61,707 nucleotides of DNA, from contig NZ_LSRE01000005.1 in assembly GCF_001575205.1 (NCBI RefSeq), forward strand, positions 1 to 61,707, read 5' to 3'. The DNA comes from Tsukamurella pseudospumae (GTDB lineage: Bacteria > Actinomycetota > Actinomycetes > Mycobacteriales > Mycobacteriaceae). This document shows positions 37,499 to 55,377 of the stretch, piece by piece. Positions within the stretch are counted from its first letter, which is position 1. The number at the start of each line of letters is the position of its first letter. The position numbers and the translations under genes are program-made. Below the pieces are notes generated by a model, which did no database searches, was not told the origin of the DNA, and was given only the letters and a program-made list of their open reading frames with translations.

Positions 37499-38701
37499 GT
37501 GTCTGAGCCCGCAATGGCCTTCGGCGAGGATCCGCGGCAGTACGCCCGGCTCCTCGCCGCGGTCTACGACGCCACGATGTCGGGATCGCGGCCGCCGGCA
37601 CGTCCGCGGGACGTGGTCGGCGAATCGTGGCTGCGGGTCCGTGCTGCGGGCGTCGTGCCCGACGCGGACGGCCCGAGGAGCGTGCTCGACACTCTCGCCG
37701 TCGAGCGGCGACGCGAGGCTTCGGGCCTCCGCGCCGTCGTCGACGACCTGGCCGCGGGGCTCTCGTCACTGACGGCCGACGGCGACAACATCCTCGTGAT
37801 CGCCGATCGGGACGGCACGGTGCTCTGGCGCAGCGGTTCGTCGCGAGTGCTCTCCCATGCCGACCGTCTCGGGTTCGTCCAGGGGGCGCAGTGGGGTGAG
37901 AAGGAGGTCGGCACGAATGCGATCGGCACCGCGCTCGCCGCGCGCGGACCCGTCCAGATCTTCTCCGCGGAGCACTACGCACGGAGCCACCACGGATGGA
38001 CCTGCACGGGCGCGCCGATCCGCGACCCGCGCACCGGGCACATCCTCGGGGTGGTGGACGTGTCGGGACCCGCGGCGACGGTGCACCCGACGACCCTCGC
38101 GCTGGTCGCCGCCGTCGCCGGGCTCGCGGAGTCCCGTCTGCGTGCGGACCACCTCCTCAAGCTCGACAGGCTGCGGACGGTGGCGGCGCCGATGATCGCC
38201 GCGATGTCGGGTCCGCGTCTCGCGGTCGACGCCGAGGGCTGGGTCGTGGCGGTCGGCGACCTCGCGCCCCGATCACGGATCACCTTGCCCCAACCGATCA
38301 CGGGTCCCTCGGTGTGGCTCCCCGAGCTGGGGGAATGTGTCGTCGACCGGTTCCCCGGTGGTTGGCTGATCCAGCCGGGCGGGGAGCGCGTCGTGTCGAG
38401 TGCCGGGGTCCGCGTCGTCATCGACGTGCGCCCGGGGAGGGACCCCGAGGTCGTGGTCACCGGTTCCACCGGGACGTGGCGCCGCCTTCTCCCGCCTCGG
38501 CACGCCCAGATCCTGGCGCTGATCGCGCGTGCGGGCGAGGGGCGCTCGGCCGCGCAGATCTCCGAGGCCCTCTTCGGCGATCCCGGCCGCGTCGTGACGG
38601 TCCGGGCGGAGATCTCGCGCCTGCGCCGGAGCGTGGCGGGACTCATCGTCGCGAGGCCGTACCGCTTCGCCGACGGGGTGTCCGTCGAGTTGCTGCGCTG
38701 A
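37499..38701 (+). CDS. GAF-domain transcriptional regulator 2 (paralogue of the gene at 34154)
   Basis: This 400-residue protein shares the length and order of regulator 1: FGEDPRQYARLLAAVYDATM at the start, GTNAIGTALAARGPVQIFSA, HGWTCTGAPIRD, and the C-terminal PPRHAQILALIARAGEG with RAEISRLRRSVAGLIVARPY. I chose the GTG at 37499 because it makes the two paralogues the same length and aligns their N-termini; an in-frame GTG at 37478 is possible. It follows the SDR gene. The pair probably arose by duplication and diverged in sensor specificity. Confidence 0.85.
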   Translation: MSEPAMAFGEDPRQYARLLAAVYDATMSGSRPPARPRDVVGESWLRVRAAGVVPDADGPRSVLDTLAVERRREASGLRAVVDDLAAGLSSLTADGDNILVIADRDGTVLWRSGSSRVLSHADRLGFVQGAQWGEKEVGTNAIGTALAARGPVQIFSAEHYARSHHGWTCTGAPIRDPRTGHILGVVDVSGPAATVHPTTLALVAAVAGLAESRLRADHLLKLDRLRTVAAPMIAAMSGPRLAVDAEGWVVAVGDLAPRSRITLPQPITGPSVWLPELGECVVDRFPGGWLIQPGGERVVSSAGVRVVIDVRPGRDPEVVVTGSTGTWRRLLPPRHAQILALIARAGEGRSAAQISEALFGDPGRVVTVRAEISRLRRSVAGLIVARPYRFADGVSVELLR

Positions 38702-38727
38702 CCGCACGCCCCCGCTACCGTGGGGCC

Positions 38728-39402
38728 ATGGCAGACGCGACCTCGCCCGAGCCGGAAGTCTTCCCCGAGGACTGGTCCACCGCCCTGGTGCTGGTGGCGC
38801 ACCCCGACGACCCGGAGTACGGGATGGCGGCGGCGGTCGCGAGGTGGACCTCGCAGGGCAAGACGGTGATCTACGGCCTCGCCACGTCCGGCGAGGAGGG
38901 GATCGAGGGGATGTCCCCCGGCACCGCGGGCCCGGTGCGCGAGGAGGAGCAACGACGGTCCGCCGCGGTCGTCGGAGTCGACGAGGTGCGGTTCTGGGGC
39001 TACCCCGATTCGGAGGTGCGCAACACCTCGGAGCTGCGGGATTCGATCGCGAAGTCCCTCACCCGGTACTCACCCGACATCGTGATCACGCTGTGGGGCG
39101 GCCCCACCTGGGGCAACGGCGTGCCGAACCAGTCCGACCACATGGAGTTCACCCGTGCAGTGGCGGAAGCGGTGGCGGACAAGGACGTCCGGGCGTTCCA
39201 GACCGCACCGGAGCCCACGCTGATCGTCGACGTGTCCGGCTTCGTCGAGCGCGCGGTGGAGTCGCTCGCCGAGCACCGTCAGTACCTGTCCGTTCTCGAC
39301 CCGACGACGCCCGTCATCGAGCAGGCCCGGGCGCAGGTCGCCTCTGCCACCGAGCCGCGCGGCGGTTTCCGGCACGCGGTGGGCTTCCGGCCGCTGGGCT
39401 GA
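38728..39402 (+). CDS. PIG-L family deacetylase
   Basis: This 224-residue LmbE/PIG-L zinc amidohydrolase has AHPDDPEYG carrying the metal-binding His-Pro-Asp-Asp near the N-terminus and a distal His in NQSDHMEF. Relatives deacetylate GlcNAc-inositol (MshB) or remove Cys conjugates (Mca). This protein is shorter than MshB (about 300 residues), so mycothiol synthesis is not assumed. A TACCGT -10 (38716-38721) ends 7 nt before the ATG, predicting a leaderless transcript. Confidence 0.88.
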   Translation: MADATSPEPEVFPEDWSTALVLVAHPDDPEYGMAAAVARWTSQGKTVIYGLATSGEEGIEGMSPGTAGPVREEEQRRSAAVVGVDEVRFWGYPDSEVRNTSELRDSIAKSLTRYSPDIVITLWGGPTWGNGVPNQSDHMEFTRAVAEAVADKDVRAFQTAPEPTLIVDVSGFVERAVESLAEHRQYLSVLDPTTPVIEQARAQVASATEPRGGFRHAVGFRPLG

Positions 39403-39498
39403 GTGCGCGGGGCGTGCTCCAGCGGGCGGTGGCCGGTGCGCCCCGGCGCTGTGCAAGGCTCGTCCGTGATCCGGCTCGAGAAGTGGAAGAGGTTCTGC

Positions 39499-40275
39499 GT
39501 GAACGACGATGCAGTGGGTGACGGCTCGGGCCTGGGCTTCGAGCGCGACGAGCGCGGGGTGGCGACGATCGTGCTGCGGCGACCGGACGCCGCGAACGCG
39601 CTGGACCAGCCCCTCGCCGATGCGCTGGTGACGGTGACCGCGCGGATCGCCGCGGATCCGGACGTGCGGGTCGTCGTGCTGCGCGCCGAGGGGCGGTTCT
39701 TCTGCGCGGGCGGCGATGTCAAGGCGATGGTGGCGGCCGACGACCGCCCCGCGATGCTCGATCACCTGGCGGACACGATCCATCGGTCGCTCGCGGTGCT
39801 GGACGGGCTCGCGGTGCCCGTGGTGGCGGCGATCCAGGGACCGGTCGCGGGCGGTGGACTGGGGCTGGTACTCGCTGCCGACATCGCGATCGCGGCCGAC
39901 TCGGCGCACTTCTCGACCGCGTACACCGGTGTCGGACTCAGCCCGGACTGCGGGGTCTCGGCGCTGCTGCCGAAGGCCGTGGGCTTCCGGCGGGCGATGC
40001 GGATGCTCCTGCACGGCGACCGGATCGACGCCGCGACCGCGGCGGACTGGGGTCTGATCGACCTGGCGGTGCCGGCGGACGGACTGGAGTCCGCCGTGAC
40101 CGCGGAGGTGGAGCGGATGCTCGCGGGCCCGCACCCCGGGCTCGGTGAGGCGCGGCGGCTGGTGCGGGCGTCGTACGCCCGGGGCTACGCGGACCAGCTC
40201 GACGACGAGCGGCGGACCATCGCGCGGATGGGCGGCACCGAGGCCGCGGCCTCGCGGCTCGCCCGATTCGCCTGA
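39499..40275 (+). CDS. Enoyl-CoA hydratase/isomerase family protein
   Basis: This 258-residue crotonase-fold protein has the oxyanion-hole segments GRFFCAGGDVKAMV and AIQGPVAGGGLGLVLAADIAIA. At the usual catalytic Glu positions it reads GVGLSPDCGVS, with Asp at the second position, so hydratase activity is not certain and isomerase or another crotonase reaction is possible. The GTG at 39499 follows AGAGG; sequence between 39403 and 39499 is open but not homologous. It converges on a small unknown gene across a hairpin. Confidence 0.88.
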   Translation: MNDDAVGDGSGLGFERDERGVATIVLRRPDAANALDQPLADALVTVTARIAADPDVRVVVLRAEGRFFCAGGDVKAMVAADDRPAMLDHLADTIHRSLAVLDGLAVPVVAAIQGPVAGGGLGLVLAADIAIAADSAHFSTAYTGVGLSPDCGVSALLPKAVGFRRAMRMLLHGDRIDAATAADWGLIDLAVPADGLESAVTAEVERMLAGPHPGLGEARRLVRASYARGYADQLDDERRTIARMGGTEAAASRLARFA

Positions 40276-40304
40276 GCCGTCCCCGCTCCCGGCGGGCGCG
40301 GCTC
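40274..40304. terminator. Hairpin between enoyl-CoA hydratase and the small convergent gene
   Basis: GAGCCG/CGGCTC and inner CCCGC/GCGGG stems, separated by a small internal loop, fill the 27-bp gap and run into the ends of both genes. It is well placed as a bidirectional terminator. Confidence 0.55.
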
Positions 40305-40524
40305 AGCCGAGGTGGAAGGCCTGCGTGATGTGGTTGCCGCGCCGGTGGTCTCCCACCAGGCTGGGGCGGCCGCGCCCCATCTTCACGAGCATGGTGCGGT
40401 TCTCCACGCGCGGCGCGAAGCCGTCGAGGACGCGGTTGACGGTGCCGCGCACGCCGCCCTGGCGGCGCGGCAGGGACAGCGGCTGCGTCAGGGCCGTGGG
40501 GTCGTTCCGGTGATCGTTGCGCAT
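40303..40524 (-). CDS. Small basic protein of unknown function (73 residues)
   Basis: The frame from the ATG at 40524 encodes MRNDHRNDPTALTQPLSLPR followed by an Arg/Gly-rich segment ending in RRGNHITQAFHLG. It is strongly basic (pI clearly above 10), with no signal peptide or membrane segment. No ribosome site is convincing. Support comes from its exact fit between the LuxR gene upstream on the same strand and the hairpin at its 3' end. The frame extends upstream to 40620. I do not recognise a family. Confidence 0.5.
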   Translation of the reverse strand: MRNDHRNDPTALTQPLSLPRRQGGVRGTVNRVLDGFAPRVENRTMLVKMGRGRPSLVGDHRRGNHITQAFHLG

Positions 40525-40636
40525 GTGAGGTCTTTCGGGTCGGCGATGCGGTTCGTTACTGCTACCGAGGATGCCGACGATGCCTGTTCCCGGGCTGGCG
40601 GGATCCTGTGGGAGTTCCAAGGAAAGCGACGATGCG

Positions 40637-42172
40637 TCAGCGGCCGCGCGGCAGGAGCGCCAGCCGGGCCGCGGACATGAGGGCCTCGTCCTTCGACGTG
40701 GCGCCCAACTTCCGGTAGAGCGATCGCAGCTGGGTCTTCACCGTGTTGGTCGACACCCCGAGCGCCGCGGCCATGTCGGCGCGGTTGTCGTGGTCGATCA
40801 GCGCGCGGAGGACCTGGTACTCGCGCGGGGTCAGTCGCGGCCGCGGCGTCGACGGTGCGCCGAGCGGCAGGCCGTCGAGCCGAGCCGTGAAGGCCGACCG
40901 CGCGGACTCCGGGAGCCGGTCGCGGACGGCGTCCACGACGGTGACCGGCACGCCGGTGAACGCGCGTCGGTTGCCGGGGTTCGCGGCGAGGTCGGCCGTG
41001 CGGTGCGCCAGCTCGTCGGACACGTCTCCCGCGAGGCTCTCCCGCCACGCCGCCAGCAGGGTGACCTCGGCCCACTGGGCGGGGCTGAGCTCGGCGGCGG
41101 TCAGCGCGGCCTGGCGGGCGTGGGCCCGGACCGGGTCGGCTTCGTGCAGGGCCAAGCGGATCTCCGCCGTCCTGGTGAGCGTGCCGTGTACCGTCGCAGC
41201 CTCGAGCGCGCGCCGGGCGGCGTTCACCTCGCCGAGCGCGAGGTGCGCCGTGATCCGGAGAGCGGTCGCCGCGTCGGACGCGAACGTGCCCGCCCGGACG
41301 TCGTGGCTCACGGTGCTCATCGCGATCGCGTCGAGGGCGTCGCCCGCGCGTCCGTCCGCGAGCGCGTGGGACGCCCTTGCGTACATCACGAACGGCCACA
41401 CCACGTCCGCGGTGTCGAGCGCTTCCAGCAGTGCGACGGAGCGGTCCCGCTCCGGCCGCATGCGAGCGATGTCGATGAGGGCGGCCGCGGTCCGCTCCGT
41501 TCCCAGCGCGGCGTCCGCATAGGCGGGGCCGGGTAGCGGGAGGGCCGTGGCGGTGTCCAGGGCGCGTTGCGCATCGTCGACGGCGCCCCGGACCGCATGG
41601 GTGAGAGCTGCCCGGCCGGCGGCCGACCGGACGGCGTCGGCGGAGCCGATGACCTCGCCGATCTGGCGCGCCGTGCCGAACTCGCGCAGGGCCGCCACCG
41701 TCTGGCCGGCCATGAGGTGGGTCGTGCCGATCTGGTGGCGGAAGAACCACGAAGGATCGTCGGCGGCGGGAACGTCGAAGGGACCCTCGGTGCGCAGGCG
41801 GGCGACCAGCTGCTGCGCGTAGCCGAGCGCGGCACCGATATCGCCGCTCATCCGGCTCCCGATCATCTGCATCGTGAGGATGAGCGACTCCTCGTACCCC
41901 ACGCGCCGGTACCGGTTGAGGGAGTGCACCGTGAAGGGCCTCGTCGACCTCGCGAACACCGGCGCGAGCGGGTGGACCAGTTGCAGGACGGGGTGCCGGC
42001 CGACCGTCCCGCCGGGCAGCGGCGTGATCGCGGCGAGCAGCGCGGGGTAGGCGGTGTTGAAGAGCGGCCAGATGTGTCGGGTGGCGACCGCCGCGATGCG
42101 ATCCGGGTCGCCCGAGCGCACGGCCTCCGCGAGGAGTTCCGACGGTCCGCCGCTGTCCTGCTCGGCCTTCAT
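40637..42172 (-). CDS. LuxR-family transcriptional regulator with large helical N-terminal domain
   Basis: This 511-residue protein has an N-terminal 430 residues that are Ala-rich and helical, resembling the TPR-like arm of MalT/LAL regulators but without a Walker A ATPase. A C-terminal LuxR helix-turn-helix follows (LTPREYQVLRALIDHDNRAD, then ALGVSTNTVKTQLRSLYRKLGA). I chose the ATG at 42172 because an AGGGGGG ribosome site lies just upstream; the frame opens 11 codons earlier. It is divergent from the amidohydrolase operon, which it may control. Confidence 0.83.
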   Translation of the reverse strand: MKAEQDSGGPSELLAEAVRSGDPDRIAAVATRHIWPLFNTAYPALLAAITPLPGGTVGRHPVLQLVHPLAPVFARSTRPFTVHSLNRYRRVGYEESLILTMQMIGSRMSGDIGAALGYAQQLVARLRTEGPFDVPAADDPSWFFRHQIGTTHLMAGQTVAALREFGTARQIGEVIGSADAVRSAAGRAALTHAVRGAVDDAQRALDTATALPLPGPAYADAALGTERTAAALIDIARMRPERDRSVALLEALDTADVVWPFVMYARASHALADGRAGDALDAIAMSTVSHDVRAGTFASDAATALRITAHLALGEVNAARRALEAATVHGTLTRTAEIRLALHEADPVRAHARQAALTAAELSPAQWAEVTLLAAWRESLAGDVSDELAHRTADLAANPGNRRAFTGVPVTVVDAVRDRLPESARSAFTARLDGLPLGAPSTPRPRLTPREYQVLRALIDHDNRADMAAALGVSTNTVKTQLRSLYRKLGATSKDEALMSAARLALLPRGR

Positions 42173-42360
42173 CGCCCCCCTCGTCGTCGCCGCGCGCGGC
42201 GGCATCGGAGTTCACGATAACGCAAGTCCGCGGCCCCGCCGGACGGTCGACCCGACATCGACCGGAGGGTGAAACCGCGGGTGATGTCACCGGTGAAGGG
42301 CTGCGCGCGTGATGCCCGGCGGCGTCATACTTCTGTTCGACCACAGGAGGATTCCTCGCC

Positions 42361-43679
42361 ATGAGCCAGCCGCTCGCCTTCACGAACGCAACTTTGATCA
42401 CGGGTGACCGCGACGGGACGGTCCTTCACGATCGCACAGTCATCGTCGGCGTCGACGGACGGATCGCCACCGTCGGGCCCGCCGTCGAGACGTCCGTGCC
42501 CGACGGTGCCCGCGTCGTCGACGCGCGCGGCCGATTCGTCATGCCGGGGCTGATCAACGCCCACGCGCACCTGTTCTCGGACGGTCGGCCGATCCCGAAG
42601 ATCCTCACCAGCGAGCGCGCCGAGAAGCTCGTCGCCCTGTTCGCGCACAGCCCCTTCGGGCACCGCTGGCTCGACGGGCGCACCAAGCGCGCCATCCTGA
42701 CCCAGATGAACACCGGCGTCACCACGATCCGCAGCCTCGGCGAGCCCGGCTACGAGGTGGTGCGCGCCGCCGCGGCGATCGAGCGCGGTGACTACCTCGG
42801 GCCGCGGCTGATCCCGTCGGGGCCGCTGCTGGCGATTCCGGAGGGGCACGGCGCCCCACAGATAGCTCTGATCTGCGCCGATGCCGACGCCACGCGCCGC
42901 AACACGCGCCAGAACCTGGACAACGGGGTCCGGGCGATGAAGATCTCGGCGACGGGCGGCGTGACCGACGCCAAGGCGATCGGCCACGCCGGAACGCCCG
43001 AGATGTCCGAGACGAACATGCGCATCGTCTGCGAGGAGGCGCACGCGGCGGGAATCCTCGTCGCCGCGCACGCGCAGAGCGAGGACGGCATCCTGGCGGC
43101 GCTGCGCGCGGGTGTCGACACGATCGAGCACGGCGCGGCGATGAGCGAGGAGGTGATCGCGTTGTTCAAGGACAACCCGAACTCGCTGCGCGGACACTCG
43201 TCCTGATCCCGACGCTCATGGCGTGCCTGCCCCTGGTCAAGCTCGAGCCGTCGGTGACGGGCGCCAACGAGGTCAGCCGGGCGAACGCCGTGATGGTGCT
43301 CGACGAGATGCTCGCCGGAATCCGCGTCGCGCTGGAACACGACATCGAGCTGGGCATGGGGACCGACTCGGCGCTGACCTTCGTGACCCACTACAACACC
43401 TGGCGCGAGATCGACTTCGTGATCCGGTACGGCGGCGTCCCGGCCGCGCGAGCGCTGCACGCGGCGACGGGGGCCAACGCCCGCATCCTCGGCATCGACG
43501 GCGAGACCGGCTCGATCGAGCCCGGCAAGTCCGCGGACCTGCTCGTCACCGCCGCGAACCCCCTCGACGACGTCCGGACCCTCGCGAGCCCCGTCGCCGT
43601 CGTGGTGCGCGGCGAGCTGATCGACGCGCCGTCGGTGACGACCTTCCCCGAGATCGACGCACTGCTCGACGAGTTCTGA
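42361..43679 (+). pseudogene. Amidohydrolase (imidazolonepropionase/prolidase-like), interrupted by a one-base frameshift
   Basis: The first frame (42361-43206) encodes a normal amidohydrolase N-terminal part: HAHLF metal ligands after MPGLIN, the Lys region MKISATGG and AAHAQS. It stops after NPNSLRGHSS. The second frame continues exactly where homology should (LIPTLMACLPLVKLE) and includes the metal Asp in MGTDSAL and the C-terminal GSIEPGKSADLLV. Adding one C to the run at about 43202-43203 restores a 439-codon gene. AGGAGG precedes the ATG. This is either a recent inactivation, a variable homopolymer or a sequencing error. The stop overlaps the next gene (TGATG). Confidence 0.85.
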
Positions 43680-44353
43680 TGTGGACCGCACTGGGTGACT
43701 CGCTCCCGCTCGCCACAGGGCTCGCGCTGAGCCCGTTCGCCGTGGTCACGGCGGTGGTCCTGCTGCTGGGACGCGGCGGGGTCGTCAAGACGGCCGCCTT
43801 CGGCCTGGGGTGGTTCGTCGCGATCCTCGTCATCGCGACCGTCGCGTTCCTCGTCGTCGAGGCCGCGGACGAGGCCGATCACGACGCCACCGAGACGGGC
43901 GTCGACCTCGTCCAGCTCGCTTTCGCCGCGCTGTTCCTCGGCCTCGCGGTCCTCGCGTGGCGCAAGCGCCCCGCGCCGGGGGAGCCCGTGCCGCGGAACG
44001 CGACGCTCGCCCGGCTCGACGGGATCGGGGTGCTCGGCGCCCTCGGCCTGGGCCTGGCGCAGGGATTCGTGGTGATCAAGAACATCCCGCTCGCGGTCGG
44101 TGCGGGCGTCCGGTTCGGCGTCGCGGGCCTGCACGGCGGCGCCGCGATCGGTGCGATCGCCGTGTTCGCCGTGGTCGCGAGCGCGGGCATCGTCGCGCCG
44201 CTGACCGTCGCGGTCGTGGGCGGGTCGCGCCTCGCGGAGCCGCTGGCCCGCACGCGGGACTGGCTCGAGGCGAACCTCAGCGCCATCACGGTCACGGTCC
44301 TGGTGCTGCTGGGCTCCTACTTCCTCGGCCAGGGTCTCGGCGTCCTCGGATGA
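43679..44353 (+). CDS. GAP family membrane protein (Sap/GPL-addressing-protein type)
   Basis: This 224-residue membrane protein has six hydrophobic segments, starting LPLATGLALSPFAVVTAVVLLL, and the central acidic linker EAADEADHDATETG. Mycobacterial GAP/Sap proteins take part in exporting surface glycolipids such as GPL or sulfolipid; the cargo here is unknown. The ATG at 43679 overlaps the amidohydrolase stop and its own stop overlaps the next start (ATGA), so the three genes form one operon. This is the only unbroken member. Confidence 0.85.
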   Translation: MWTALGDSLPLATGLALSPFAVVTAVVLLLGRGGVVKTAAFGLGWFVAILVIATVAFLVVEAADEADHDATETGVDLVQLAFAALFLGLAVLAWRKRPAPGEPVPRNATLARLDGIGVLGALGLGLAQGFVVIKNIPLAVGAGVRFGVAGLHGGAAIGAIAVFAVVASAGIVAPLTVAVVGGSRLAEPLARTRDWLEANLSAITVTVLVLLGSYFLGQGLGVLG

Positions 44354-45902
44354 GTCCGATGGCGATCACGGCCACGATCCTGCTGGTCGCGGTCGTGTCC
44401 TTCGTGTGGAACGCCGTACCGGCCGCGATCACCGCGCTCGGCGTCGCGCTGGCGCTGTTCCTCACGGGCACGGTCACGTTCGCGCAGGCGATCGCGGGCT
44501 TCGGTGATCCGATCGTCATCTACCTCGCCGGGTTGTTCGTGGTCAGCGAGGCGCTCGACGCCACCGGCCTGACCGCGTGGATCGGGCAGCTGATCGCGGC
44601 GCGGGTCGGTAGTGGCCGCACCGCGATCGTGGTGGCTCTCATGCTGCTCTCGGCTGCGCTCACCGCCTTGATCAGCGTGAACGGCGCCATTGCGGCGCTC
44701 GTGCCGGTCGCGGTGATCATGGCGACGCGGGCGCGGATCGCGCCGTCGCAGGTCCTGCTCCCGCTCGCCTTCGCCGCGCACGCGGGGTCCATGCTGACCA
44801 TGCTGGGCACGCCGATCAACGTCCTGGTCTCCGAGCTCGCCGTCGACGCGGGCGCGCGTCCGTTCGGGTTCCTCGAGTTCGCGCTGGTCGGCGTGCCGCT
44901 CGTGGTCGGCGTCGTCGCGCTCGCCGTGGTGCTGGGGCCGCGCGTCCTCCCGGAGCGCACGGCCGACGGTGCTCCGCGCGACTTCAGCGCGCACGCCGCG
45001 ACGCTGGCACGGGAGTACGCGATCGAGGAGTCGGCGACGGCGCTGGGCGCCGCCGACGGGGTCACCGAGTTCGTGATCCCGCCGCGATCGCCGTTCCTCG
45101 GTGACCACGTGTACCCGGGCATGCTCACCGACGACGGGGACCTGATCGTCGTGGCGGTCCGGCGGGCCGACCGCCCCGTCGAGCACGCGGACCTGCGGGT
45201 CGGCGATGTCATCCTGCTGCGCGGTACCTGGGACGCCCTGGAGCGGCGGGCCGGCGCCGGCGTGCTCCCCGTCGACGATCCGGACCGCGTGCGTCGGCAG
45301 CCCGCCCGTCCCGGACCGCGTGCCGTCGCCGCGGGAGCGGTGCTCGCGCTGATGTGCGCGGCGCTGGCGCTCGACCTGCAGCCGCCCGCGATCGTGGTGC
45401 TCGTCGCGGCGGCGGCGCTCGTCGCGCTGCGGGTGATCACGATGGCGCAGGCGGAGCGGTCCATCTCGGTGCCGACGCTGCTGGTGGTGGCGGGCATGCT
45501 GCCGATGTCGACCGCGATCCAGTCGAGCGGTATCGCCGACGCCGTGTCCCGGGCCCTGGTGGAACGGCTCGGCGGCGGCTCACCGGTGCTCCTGCTGGCG
45601 GGGATCGTGGTCACCGTGCTCGCGATGGGGCAGTTCATCAGCAACCTCGCCACGGTGCTGATCGTCGCTCCGATCGCGGTCTCGGTGGCCGAGACCGCGC
45701 ACGTCTCGCCGCTGCCGATGCTGATGGCGATCACGGTGGCGGGCGCGGCGGCCTTCCTCACGCCGGTGGCCACCACGGGTAACCTCATGGTCCAGGACCC
45801 GGGTGCCTACCGGTTCGGCGATTTCTGGCGGCTGGGGCTGCGTGCCTGGTGCTGTTCGCCGCCGTCGCGATCGGGCTCGTTCCGCTGATCTGGCCGTTCT
45901 GA
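44350..45902 (+). pseudogene. SLC13-type anion permease with TrkA-C domain, frameshifted near its 3' end
   Basis: This is a roughly 517-residue divalent-anion:Na+ symporter-like protein. It has N-terminal TM segments with NGAIAALVPVAVIM and SMLTMLGTPINVLV (SLC13/ArsB pore motifs), a cytoplasmic TrkA-C-like domain (about 215-310, FVIPPRSPFLGDHVYPGMLT), and a second TM half with GQFISNLATVLIVAPIA. At 45841 the frame shifts and would end in the non-homologous LRAWCCSPPSRSGSFR. The +1 frame immediately supplies the expected last TM, LVLFAAVAIGLVPLIWPF, ending at 45902. One C missing near 45841-45842 explains this. Only the final helix is affected. The transported anion is unknown. Confidence 0.8.
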
Positions 45903-45954
45903 CGCGCGTTCCTCCTCGGCACGGCGTGGCGGATACGCACGGTTCTATGAATAG

Positions 45955-54719
<8,765 letters not shown>

Positions 54720-54722
54720 TCG

Positions 54723-54783
54723 AATTGAACACCGTTATGGAGAATCCGACCTGCGGGTTTTCTCTCCATAACGGTGTTCAATT
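54723..54783. terminator. 21-bp perfect inverted repeat between convergent argH and tetR
   Basis: Arms 54723-54743 and 54763-54783 are exact reverse complements over 21 bp (starting AATTGAACACCG and ending CGGTGTTCAATT), with a 19-nt loop. The right arm contains the tetR stop codon. The stem is only moderately GC-rich, unlike its surroundings. It could be a bidirectional terminator, but its length and base composition also suggest a small mobile palindrome or a protein-binding site. Confidence 0.7.
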
Positions 54784-55377
54784 GGGGAGAGGGCCGGTGA
54801 TCACCTGCTGGAGCGGGGGCGCGGCGAGGTCGACCACCTCGTCGACGGTGAGCGAGGCGAGGGGCTCGAAGCCCACGACGTAGCGCGCCACGAGCAGGCC
54901 GAACACCTGGGCCGCCACGAGATTCGCGCGGAGGGCCCCGTCGCCGGGGCCCGCGTCCATGCGGCCGATGAGCTCGGCCAGCGCGATCTCGAGCAGGAAG
55001 CCGCGCACGATCGCGGGGTCGCCGCCGTTGCCGAGATTGGTGCGGATCACCGCGACGCCCACGTCGCGCAAGGGCCCGTCCCACATCGTCAGCAGGGCGC
55101 GCAGCAGTGCCCGGGCGGCATCGTCGAGCGGCGCGTCCCGGAGCGGCGCGCGCACGAACTCCGGGTCGACGGGGATCTCCAGTGCCGCGAGGTAGAGCTG
55201 CTGCTTCGTGCCGAAGTAGTGGTGCACCAGCGCGGAATCCACGCCGGCCGCCTCGGCGATCGAGCGCACCGTCGTCCCCGCCAGGCCGCCACGCGCGAAC
55301 CCCGCCCGGGCGGCGTCGAGGATCTGCGCGCGGGTGTCCGGGCTTCCGGACCGTCGCCCCGAGCGGCCCGCGCTCAC
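54778..55377 (-). CDS. TetR family regulator of the ABC exporter (Rv1685c-like)
   Basis: This 199-residue repressor has the helix-turn-helix SPDTRAQILDAARAGFARGG then TVRSIAEAAGVDSALVHHYF at residues 12-58. The GTG at 55377 overlaps the permease stop (GTGA). It is the last gene of the ATPase-permease-tetR operon, matching the Rv1687c-Rv1686c-Rv1685c order of M. tuberculosis as I recall it. It probably binds the 36-bp palindrome upstream of the ATPase. The inducer is unknown. Confidence 0.9.
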   Translation of the reverse strand: MSAGRSGRRSGSPDTRAQILDAARAGFARGGLAGTTVRSIAEAAGVDSALVHHYFGTKQQLYLAALEIPVDPEFVRAPLRDAPLDDAARALLRALLTMWDGPLRDVGVAVIRTNLGNGGDPAIVRGFLLEIALAELIGRMDAGPGDGALRANLVAAQVFGLLVARYVVGFEPLASLTVDEVVDLAAPPLQQVITGPLPN

